This document shows positions 21,521-31,029 of a stretch of DNA of 39,576 nucleotides, one piece after another; position 1 is the stretch's first letter, and each line of letters starts with the position of its first letter. Origin of the DNA: Priapulus caudatus (Eukaryota > Priapulida > Priapulimorpha > Priapulimorphida > Priapulidae). The notes under the pieces are model-generated. The model was not told the origin of the DNA and made no database searches. It was given only the letters and a program-made list of their open reading frames with translations. The position numbers and the translations under genes are program-made. The stretch is taken from the NCBI RefSeq assembly GCF_000485595.1, contig NW_014578106.1, positions 45,688-85,263 of the forward strand, written 5' to 3'.

Positions 21521-22021
21521 CTCCCCCAGTCAACGGGGCGAGGCAACGCGCATGGGACGATGAACGCGTTAGAAGCGCACCGCAGCTGTCGGCTCCACCG
21601 CCGGCAAGCCCGCAGGAGCGAAGCGAGCAAGTGACACGAGGCTCGCTCCATCGCGAAAAAAACTGTTACGAAAGTGCCGGTTACCCCGCTTCGTGCGATA
21701 ATTTATGAGGCGTTGCCGCCGTGAAAAAGGCGGGCGGCTGCTGAACCGACGAGAGAGACATAGCCATCAATAACGCTCTACTCAATTACGCGTCTCTCTG
21801 CTGCCCAGAGTATAGCCGACTTCCGGAAGCACGAAGCGACGGGAGATTTACGAACGTCAACCGGTTGGTCCTGTCGGGACGTGATCCTGCGCACCTAGAA
21901 ATGGGAAGACAGATTACAGATAAACAGCGTTGAAGGGGAGATGGATGGGATGGGACATCCGCAGTTTGTCCTTAGACCGCAGGTATTACGAAGGTATATA
22001 GGTTGTAGTGTGTGAGGTAGT
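21521..22021. other. Unique GC-rich stretch, no gene supported
   Basis: Lies between the TATC array and the minisatellite. Short frames only, with no recognisable motif. Confidence 0.6.
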
Positions 22022-22880
22022 ATGAACATCAAAAACCCCGCATTCATGCATCAGTCCTCCACATCAACCCCGAATCCCTGCATCAGTCCCTCACTTCAAA
22101 CCCGCATGCCTCCTGCATCAGTCCCTCACTCTCAAACCCGCATCCTGCATCAGTCGCCTCACCATCAACACCGCATCCCTGCATCAGTCCCACTATCAAA
22201 ACGCATCCCTGCATACAGCCATACACATCAAACCGCATCCTTGCAATCAGTCCTCCATATCAAAACCCCGCATCTACTTGCGCAGCTCTCCACTATCCAC
22301 AACCCGCATCCTGCATCGATCGCCGCACACATCAAACCGCATCCTTTGCATCACAGTCCTCCATGCTCAAACCCGATCCTGCATCCCAGCCCAAACATGC
22401 AGCCCGCTCCCATGAATCTAGCCCTCACATACAAACCGCATTTGCCTTGGATCGGGAAGGTATTTCCTCCATATTCAACCCCGCAGACCTGCATCCAGTC
22501 CCGCCACACCAACCCGCATCCAGGCATCAATCTCCACGATCTAACCGACAATCATGCAGCCAGTCTACCATCAAGCCCGCTTCCGTGACAGCAGGTCCCA
22601 CACATCAGCCCGCAGCCCTGACTGCCGTCCACCATCAAGCCCCATCCTGCTGCATCAGGTCCACACAGCAAGACCGCATCCTTGCATCAGCCCTCACATA
22701 TAAAACCGGCATCCCTGCGAAGGCAGGCGCCACACATCAAGCCCGCATCCGTGCAGTTCAGTGCCGACCACATCAACGCCCGCCATCCCTCGCATCAGTA
22801 TCCACACACATCAAGCCGCATCCTTGAATCAATTCCGAGAACTGTCGACACATTAAAGCCGATCCCCTGATCAGCTCCAT
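22022..22880. repeat. 31-32 bp minisatellite, copy 1 (degraded)
   Basis: Tandem units of consensus CATCAAACCCGCATCCYTGC followed by ATCAGTCCYTCA. About 27 units carry many one- and two-base indels, so no long frame persists. The same satellite occurs far more cleanly at 25519-26264. Confidence 0.93.
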
Positions 22881-23844
22881 ACATTCAAAACTGGCTGGTT
22901 GTATGCGTCCGCTACGAGGTGATATGTTCGCTTCCCGCTAAATTGCGTCATAAAACACCTCACGTCCGGGCACTTCAACTACTCACATGCCCGCGGGCGC
23001 TGGCGGGCATCGTGCGACAGCGTCCGTCAGCGCCGGACTGCACGGCGTCACCGTGGGGACCAATTGGCGCGCATCGCGGAACAGCTTGCTACCCGCATGC
23101 ACGCAAACAACACCGCGGTACGTACTCGCGCCCTCACTGGCACGCACTGCCTACAGAGTAGCGTCGACAACTGTCTCGACGGTTGTGTACGTGTTACGAA
23201 TACACTCAATATGCGCGCAGCGACGCAGGGAGCGTGGAAAGCCGTTCGCGAGTCTGCCGGCGCACCGTAACCACGACCACAGACGCAAGACGACGCGGAC
23301 GCACAAACCAACGCAGTTACCGCGGTGCACACGCTCGTCTGTATAGCTCAGAGGTCAGACGGACCCGGCAGCGGCGCGCGGCCAATAGACGACTCCTTGC
23401 TTCGTCGGCCGCCGACTCGATCACGGTTGACGGCTTCAATCGACGACGGTGAATTGATCGGCGACTCGCAACGAGCGATACCGGTCAGATACAATAACAG
23501 TTCGATGCAGCGGCCAGCGGCTTTCAAATGCAACGGAGGCCCATCGATGCTCCAGGTCGGTTACTTCTCCCTCCGCGCGATGACGACGTCGCCCGTAGAT
23601 TACGTGTCGGCCATACATCCGCCGCGTGTCGATGCATACTTTCGCGATTGATATAACATGAATCTATCGTGCGAAACGATGCGTCAGTATATGATCCGTA
23701 AACATACGTGCAGCTTTTGTCGGATCTCCACTCGGCGGTTCGCGTAACGAAGCATATGTAATCGCGACGCAATTCGTCACACCTGGGCATAGCTCGATGA
23801 ACCACGAATGCTTCAATCTGAACAATCAACGCGATCCACTTGAA

Positions 23845-24130
23845 CGTTGAAATGATTAAACGATCTGTCTCAATTAAACCCAATCAGATCACGATCCAAG
23901 TTGAAACGTATTGAATGATTAGACGACTAGACTTTAATTAACCCAAATTAATCACGATCACATTTCGACAGTATCCTGACTCCAGATTAACGACGACTGT
24001 TACAGTTTGACAGCAAGATTTACTCGACTCAATTGAAGTAGGTTGGAAGATATAACGACTGGTTCAATTAAACAAACTCAACCTCGGGCGATCACATCGA
24101 ACGTGTTTGACATCGATTAAACGAACTCGG
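23845..24130. repeat. 54 bp tandem repeat, copy 1
   Basis: Degenerate units around TTGAATGATTAAACGACT and TCAATTGAA with ATCGAT-like palindromes. A cleaner five-unit version is at 27051-27320. Confidence 0.8.
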
Positions 24131-24342
24131 TCAATTGCAAACAACTCAATATCCCTTCCCATAGGGATCAAGCGAGCAACAGCTCGAGACAGAGCCGACC
24201 ATCCGGAAGCCACGGCCATAAATTCTCGAATTCTTGCGAGTTGTGACAAGCAACTCCAAAATAGCAACCACGAGGATGCCACGTCGTAGGTGACGGAACT
24301 GACATCGGGGCCAGAATCGGATCACAAGCCAAGTGGGAAATG

Positions 24343-24393
24343 CTTACCCCACCTTATTCGGTAGTTGTAATACTTACCCCACCTTATTCGGTA
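24343..24393. repeat. 21-22 bp direct repeat pair
   Basis: CTTACCCCACCTTATTCGGT occurs twice, at about 24343 and 24372. The pair recurs at about 27536-27590 in the second copy with small changes. Function unknown. Confidence 0.85.
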
Positions 24394-24513
24394 AAGCCGG
24401 TTGGCCAAGTGGGAACTATAACGAGACCGGTGACGTGGAAGAAAGAGCGCGGTCGTGGGTCCGAGCCACGACGTATAAATAGTGGGAGACGCCCCTCCTC
24501 AGGAGCTTTAGTT

Positions 24514-25493
24514 ATAGTCAGGGCTGTTAGGGCTATATAGGGGTTGTTTGGTGCAGATTCTTCTAAAAGTACCAAATTTGGTCCAGAGATAGCTTATACC
24601 ATACTATTACGATTTCTGCCGGGCGCCAAGAAGGGCGCCCCCTGGGGCCGCCATATTGGGCAAATCCAAAATGGCCGCCATCTGAGCTAAAGATCCAGTG
24701 TAGTTCCAAAAGGGAAAGGGCTAGTATGATAAAAGTTTATATATTTATGGGGTTTTCGGGGTCAGAGAATCTGATTATGATGTTCTTACATCGATTTGAG
24801 GTTTCTTTGGGCTGTTACAATGGTCAAATCCAATATGGCTGCCATACGGGCAAATGCTGTGATGTGTATACTTAGAATTTCTAATCTCTTTCTATCTTTG
24901 GGGGGATGTAATGTTGGGATGAAACTAATTTGAGGGTTATCAATTATTAACATGCACACATAAACATACTGACATACATTATCGTAAGGAAATAATAAAA
25001 GGAATGATTTAAGTACCAAATATTCTTGTAAATTTTTATTCTACGAAGCTCAAACATGGTGGACAATGGTGGACATGGCTTCAACAAGAATTATAATTTG
25101 CTTGATTTGTCTATTCCATATTAGTCATCTATTCCTACATGTATGTTAGGTTAACATAGTTACAGTTACACAGTTGTGTATAAAGAGACAAATACAACAG
25201 GCAAGGTAGGCTTTCCGATATGGAATCTTTGGTTAGAAGTGATTACTGTCATGGTTTGTGTCCAGTTATATAATCAGTAAGTTCGACTGGGCACAACAGT
25301 GCTCTCGATATATGTATGGCCTGTGCCCATACATTTTAGCATTAAGTCACACTAGTCGTTGCTGTCAACGTTGTTGCTACATCCGCTCTCGCATTTGCAG
25401 AGCATCGTGCACCTGACACCGGCGCGATTGCACTTGCACCTTCCTGTGCATGACTTGAGGCAGCTGCAGTGCAGAGCAAGCGTCACGGAGTGT
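24514..25493 (-). mobile_element. Multicopy element, copy A (truncated at the gap)
   Basis: Homologous to 27713-28870 (same orientation) and to 29980-31029 (opposite orientation). It contains three blocks with GCCGCCAT/ATGGC motifs and a 7 bp stem hairpin at 24621-24640, and it ends in the gap at 25494. On the minus strand its far end encodes the cysteine-rich C-terminus of a protein. I infer a transposon-related repeat from its copy number and this gene, but no transposase motif is seen. Confidence 0.7.
25352..25486 (-). pseudogene. C-terminal fragment of a cysteine-rich CXC-type protein
   Basis: The minus strand reads LHCSCLKSCTGRCKC, then NRAGVRCTMLCKCESGC and SNNVDSND before TAG at 25352-25354. 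The Cys pattern (CSC...C...CKC...C...CKC...C) resembles tesmin/TSO1-type CXC zinc motifs. It is typical of the tail of an uncharacterised protein repeated in many invertebrate genomes. The 5' side runs into the gap, so this copy is partial. The closing part has no frameshift, unlike the copy at 28706. Confidence 0.6.
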
Positions 25494-25518
25494 NNNNNNN
25501 NNNNNNNNNNNNNNNNNN
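25494..25518. other. Assembly gap, 25 N
   Basis: Twenty-five N separate copy 1 and copy 2 of the segmental repeat. The sequence on the left is inside the multicopy element and on the right begins directly in the minisatellite. Confidence 0.98.
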
Positions 25519-26264
25519 TTGCATCAGTCCCTCACTTCAAACCCGCATCCTTGCATCAGTCCCTCACTTCAAACCCGCATCCCTGCATCAGTCCCTCACA
25601 TCAAACCCGCATCCTTGCATCAGTCCTCCACATCAAACCCGCATCCCTGCATCAGTCCTACACATCAAACCCGCATCCTTGCATCAGTCCTCCATATCAA
25701 ACCCGCATCCTGCATCAGTCCCACACATCAAACCCGCATCCTTGCATCAGTCCTCCATGTCAAACCCGCATCCCTGCATCAGTCCCACACATCAAGCCCG
25801 CATCCCTGCATCAGTCCCTCACATCAAACCCGCATCCTTGCATCAGTCCTCCATATCAACCCCGCATCCCTGCATCAGTCCCGCACACCAAACCCGCATC
25901 CCAGCATCAATCCTCCACATTAACCCCGCATCCATGCATCAGTCCTACACATCAAGCCCGCATTCCTGCATCAGTCCCACACATCAAGCCCGCATCCCTG
26001 CATCAGTCCGACACATCAAGCCCGCATCCTTGCATCAGTCCCACACATCAAGACCGCATCCCTGCATCAGCCCTCCATATCAACCCGGCATCCCTGCATC
26101 AGTCCGACACATCAAGCCCGCATCCTTGCATCAGTCCCACACATCAAGACCGCATCCCTGCATCAGTTCCACACATCAAGCCCGCATCCTTGCATCAATC
26201 CGAGACTGTCCGACACATTAAGCCCGCATCCCTGCATCAGTCCCATACATCAAACTGGCATGGT
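25519..26264. repeat. 31-32 bp minisatellite, copy 2 (clean)
   Basis: About 23-24 highly regular units of ATCAAACCCGCATCCYTGCA plus TCAGTCCYACAC. The regular unit length gives long frames on the + strand (repeated PHPCISP, HQTRIPASV and KPASLHQS). These are not considered genes. The units are contiguous, so this is not a CRISPR array. Confidence 0.95.
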
Positions 26265-26277
26265 TGTCTCGTCGCTA

Positions 26278-27712
26278 CGCGTGATATGTTCGCTTCCCGC
26301 TAGAATTGCGTCCATTAAAACACCTAGTCGGCACTTAATATCACATGCACACGCGGTGCGTGCATGTGGACACGTCTAGCCGCGGACCTGCACGCGTCCG
26401 TGGGGAATGCGCGCATGCGAACAGCTTCTACCCGCATGCACGCAACAACACGGTACGTACTCGCCCTCACTGCATGCACTGCTACGAGTACGTCGACAAC
26501 TGTTCGACGGTTGCTGTACGTGTACACATACACTCAATAAGCGCGCACGGAGAGGGGAGCGTGGAAAGCCGTCGCGCGTCTGCGGAGCACGTAAACGACA
26601 AGACGCAGACGACGCGGCGCAAAAACGTTTACCGCGTTGCACACGCCTCGTTTATAGGTCAGAGGTCAGACGGCGGCGCGGCGGCGCCAATAACGACTCC
26701 TTGTTCGTCGGCGCCGGCGTCGATACGGTTACCGTTCAATCGACGACGTGATTGTCGCGACTGCAAGCGCGATACGGTGCGACATTAAACATTCATGCAG
26801 CGGCAGCGGCTTTCAATGAACGGCGGCCCATCATCGCTTCGGTGGTTACTCTCCCTCCGCGATGACGACGTCGCTATATTACGTCGGCATAATCCGCCGC
26901 GGTGTCGATGATATTTGTCCGTTGATATAAATGAATTAGTGCGAAAGATGCGTCAGTATATGACTCGTAAATACGTGAGCTTTTGTCGGATCTCCCATCG
27001 GCTTCGCGTGAAGCATAATGTAAGCGAGCAATTCTCACACGCCTGGGAAGTGATTAAACGACTGTTCAATTGAACAATCAATCGATCAATTGAAACGTAT
27101 TTGAAATGGATTAAACGAACTAAGTTTAATTACAACAATTAATCAATCAATTGAAGTATTGACTGAATTAACGACTGCTCAATTGAACAATTATTCGATC
27201 AATTTGAAGTATTGAATGATTAAACGACTGTTCAATTAAACAATCAATCGATCAATTGAATCGTGTTGAATGATTAAACGACTGTTCAATATTGAACAAT
27301 CAATCGATCAAATTGAACGTTTTTAATTTTGACACATATCCCTTCCCATAGGGATCAAAGCAGCAACGGCTCGAGACAGAGCCGACCATCCGGAGCCACG
27401 GGCATAAATCTGCTGAATTCTTGCGAGTTGTTGACAAAGCAACTCCAAAATACAACCACGGGATGCCACGCTCGTAGGTGACCTGGCGACTGACATCGGG
27501 CCAGAATGCGGTATCACAAGCCAAGTGGCAAATGCTTTACCTCAGCCTTATTCGGTAGTTTGGTAATACTTACTCCACCTTATTCGGTAAAGCTCGAGTT
27601 GCAAGTGCGGAACTATTAACGAGAACCGGCTGCACGTGGAAGACAAGAGCGCGTGCGTGGGTCCGAGCCACGACGTATATAGTGGGAGACGCGCCCCTCT
27701 AGAAGCTTAGTT
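26278..27712. repeat. Segmental repeat copy 2, unique part
   Basis: Counterpart of 22915-24510. The order of landmarks is identical: GTGATATGTTCGC, GC-rich block, 54 bp repeats, CCCTTCCCATAGGGATCAA, the CCTTATTCGGTA pair and GGGTCCGAGCCACGACG. It is shorter in the GC-rich part and carries many single-base insertions in its last 400 bases. No gene is supported. Confidence 0.85.
27051..27320. repeat. 54 bp tandem repeat, copy 2
   Basis: Five units of TGATTAAACGACTGTTCAAT TGAACAATCAATCGATCAAT TGAA plus spacer. Each unit carries the palindromes TCAATTGA and ATCGAT. Confidence 0.88.
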
Positions 27713-28705
27713 CATAGTTCAGTGGCTGTTAGGCGCGCTACTATAGGGCGGTTGGTTGTGCAGATAGGTCTTGGCTAAAACTACCAAAATTTGGTCCAGA
27801 GATAGCCTGTATACCATACTATTACGATTTCTGCCGGGCGCCAAGAAGGGCGCCCCTGCGGCCTGCCATATTGCGGCAAATCAAATGGCCGCCATCTGAG
27901 CTAAAGATCCAGTGTAGTTCCAAAAGGGAAAGGGCTTAGTATGATAAAAGTTTATATATTTATCGGGTTTTCGCGGGTCAGGAGAATTCTGATTATGATG
28001 TTCTTACATCCGATTTGAGCGTTTCTTTTGGGCTTGTTACAATGGTGCAAATTCCAATATGGCTTTGCCATTACGGACTACGGGCCAAATGCTGACCTGT
28101 GATGGGTATACTTAGAATTTCTAATCTCTTTCCTATCTTTGGGCGGATGTAATGTTGGCGATTGACAACTAATTTGCAGGGTGTATCAATTATTAAACAT
28201 GCACACATAAACATCACTGACATACATTATCGTAGGAAATAATAAAAGGAATGATTTAGAGCTTACAAAATATTCTTTGTAAATTTGTTATTCTACGAAG
28301 CTCAAACATGGTGGACAATGGTGGACATGGCTTCCAACAAGAATTATAATTTGCTTGATTTGTCTATTCCCATAATTAGTCATCTTTCCTACATGTATGT
28401 TAGAGTTAACTAGTTAGTTACAGCCCTCGTGGTGGGGGGAGGTCGGGTGAGGGCTGGGGGAGGTGGTGTTAAGTGGTTGGTGTGGCGGTGGTGTGGGGGG
28501 GTGTGGGTGGGGGGGTGTTTAAAGAGACAAATACAACAGTGCAACGGTTAGACTTTTCCGCATATGGAAATCTTTGCTGTTAGAAGTGATTACTGTCATG
28601 CGTTTGTGTCCAGTTATATAATCAGTAAGTGTCGACTGGGCCACAACAGTGCTCTCGATATATTGTTATGGCCTGTTGCCCATACATTTTAGCATTAAGT
28701 CACAG

Positions 28706-29383
28706 CTAGTCGTTGCCTGTCAACGTTGTGCTGCTAGCATCGCTCTCGCATTTTGCAGAGCATCGTGCACCTGACACGCGGCGCGATTGCCCACTTTGCA
28801 CCTCCTGTGCGCATTGGACTTGAGGCAGCTGCAGTGCAGCAGAAGGCTGCATGTTTCTGAAGCGTCAGGTAGTGTAGTCCATTACGCGCTGCCAGCGCAG
28901 CCCGCTTACCATCTTTTTGCCAGCACCCAACCACTGAAGTCGTCGGGAATTCGTTGCGTGCACTGATGGTAGATGTTCCGTATGTAGAAGCTGGCCTGTA
29001 ACGTAGCGCCTCGTTGACAATGCTGGAACAGGCTGCTCTTGTGTAGGTGGGAGGTCTTCTCCAACATTCTGCCTTCCAGTGGTTAATAGGCGATGCCGGG
29101 CCTCGTTGACACCATCTGCCACACCACATCCCCTTGCTGTCACTAAGAACAACAGGCAATTCCATCCGCTGCATATGTATTCGACTCGATGAGTGAAGAC
29201 ATCAGGGTTTCGCGTGAGGCGTCACCAATGGTGCGGTTAACTCTCGGTAAAACTGCCCATTTGCATGCCCAGGCCAGTCATTCTTTCCACCAACCAAGAA
29301 ACTGATGTTGTATCGCCACCCGGTTAGTCGCTGTGAAGAGGGGTAGTGCCGATAAGATTTTGAACGGACCAACGCTTGGTGAA
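28706..29383 (-). pseudogene. Broken cysteine-rich element protein gene (left arm)
   Basis: The minus strand keeps pieces of the element protein in different frames: GRWCQRGPAS, then RPPTYTRA, then a Cys-rich end (APRVRCTMLCK). Several frameshifts from single-base insertions interrupt it. It corresponds to 29533-30173 on the other arm. Confidence 0.6.
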
Positions 29384-29532
29384 GATGGATTACAAAATAG
29401 CTCTATATCCGAACGGAAGCGATGTTGTTGTTTTGCCATCCGATTTTTTTGATGAATCTCGGCCATATCGAGCTCTGGGTAGGCCTTCGGTAGCGGCAAA
29501 AATTACCGTGACATTCCGTCCATGTTCAGTTC

Positions 29533-30173
29533 TTCACCAAGCTTGTTCGGTCTTCAAAATTCTGTCGCCACTACCCCCTTCCACAGCCTAACGGAGTGCG
29601 AATACAACATCACAGTTTTTTGGTTGTGAAAAGAAGACTGCCTGGGCAGCATGGGCAGCCTTACCAGAGTTAACGACACATTGGTGACCCTCACGCAAAA
29701 CCGGATGTCTTCACCTCTCGAGTCGATACATATGCAGCGGATCGAATGCCTAGTCGTTTCTCATGTACAGCAACGGGATGTGGTGCGCAGATGGTGTCAA
29801 CGAGGCCCGGCCATCGCCTATTCCACACTGAAGCAAATGTTGGAGAACCTCCCACCTACACAAGCAGCACTGTTCCAGGCATGTCAAACGAGCGCTACTT
29901 CAGGCCAGCTTCTACTGGAATCAGTCTACCACAGTGCAGCAACGAATTCCCGACTTCAGTGAGTGGGGCTGGCAAAAAGATGGTACGGGTGCCTGGCAGC
30001 CGCTATGAACTACACTCCGTAACGCTTCAGAAGCATGGCACCCTTCTGCTGCACTGCAGCTGCCTCAAGTCATGCACAGGAAGGTGCAAGTGCAATCGCG
30101 CCGGTGTCACCCGTGGCACGATTGCTCTGCAAATTGCGAGAGCGGATGTAGCAACAACGTTGACAGCAACGAC
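29533..30173 (+). pseudogene. Broken cysteine-rich element protein gene (right arm)
   Basis: Recognisable pieces lie in order on the + strand: KKTAWAAWAAL, TLVTLTQN, MQRIECLVV, then LENLPPTQAALFQ, then (after a frameshift) IPDFSEWGWQKDGTGAWQ, then LLLHCSCLKSCTGRCKCNRA and CESGCSNNVDSND. 'ENLPPTxxAL', a W-G-W motif and a CXC-like Cys tail together are, from memory, characteristic of an uncharacterised protein found in many copies in cnidarian, mollusc and other invertebrate genomes. At least two frameshifts and a lost stop (TAC for TAG after SNND) make this copy non-functional. Confidence 0.65.
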
Positions 30174-31029
30174 TACTATAGTGGGACTTATATGCCTAAA
30201 ATGTATGGGCACAGGCCATACATATATCGAGAGCACTGTTGTGCTCAGTTGAACTTACTGATTATATAACTGGACACAAACCAGGACAGTAAATCACTTC
30301 TAACCAAAGATTCCATATCGGAAAGCCTACCTTTGCCTGTTGTATTTGTCTCTTTTATACACACAACTGTGTAACTGTAACTATGTTAACCTAACATACA
30401 TGTAGGAATAGATGACCAATATGCGAATAGACAAATCAAGCAATATTATAATTCTTGTTGAAGCCATGGTCCACATTGTCCACCATGTTGAGCTTTGTGG
30501 AATAAAAATTTACAAGAATAGTTGCGTACTTAAATAATTCCTTTTATTATTTTCCTTACGATAATGTATGTCAGTATGTTTTATGTGTGCATGTTAATGA
30601 TTAATAACCCTCAAATTAGTTTTATTCCAACATTACATTCCTCCCAAAGATAGAAAGAGATTAGAAAAAATCTAAGTATACACATCATAGCATTTGCCCG
30701 TTATGGCAGCCATATTGGATTTGACCATTGTAAACAGCCCAAAAAAAACCTCAAATCGATGTAGAACATCATAATCAGATTCTCTGACCCGAAAACCCTA
30801 TAAATATATAAACTTTTATCATACTAGCTTTTTCCCCTTTTGGAACTTACAGCTGATCTTTAGCTGAGATGGCGGCCATTTTAAATTTGTCCAATATGGC
30901 GGCCCCAGGGGGCGCCCTTCTTGGCGCCCGGCAGAAATCGTAATAGTATGGTATAAGCTACCTCTGGACCAAATTTGGTACTTTTAGAAGAATCTGCACC
31001 AAAATATCTCTAACAGACCTGACTATTAA

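Larger units (their letters stand above)
22915..24510. repeat. Segmental repeat copy 1, unique part
   Basis: Matches 26278-27712 in order and orientation, starting with the shared GTGATATGTTCGCTTCCCGC. The two copies differ by many small indels and some longer blocks. It includes a GC-rich part (about 22975-23650), the 54 bp repeat and a TATAAATAG-bearing stretch at about 24470. No gene is supported. Confidence 0.85.
27713..31029. repeat. 3.3 kb inverted repeat (palindrome) of the multicopy element
   Basis: The left arm 27713-29383 is mirrored by the right arm about 29533-31029, with a loop of roughly 150 bases. Landmarks pair up: the hairpin at 27836-27855 with that at 30910-30929, the Cys-rich coding ends, and TTCACCAAG at 29375-29383 (reverse) with 29533-29541. 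The left arm has many extra single bases and one G-rich insertion. The right arm differs mainly by substitutions. The right arm ends near 31029, where homology to copy A also stops. Confidence 0.85.

Noticed and set aside
25519-26264. CRISPR-like array
   Set aside because: The 31-32 bp units are contiguous with no unique spacers, and the surrounding DNA is intron-rich animal sequence.
25519-26303. Long open frames over the clean minisatellite (up to 314 residues including the gap)
   Set aside because: All three + frames stay open because the tandem unit lacks stops. The peptide is a pure repeat and crosses N, and the degraded copy at 22022 is full of frameshifts, so there is no sign of selection on a protein.
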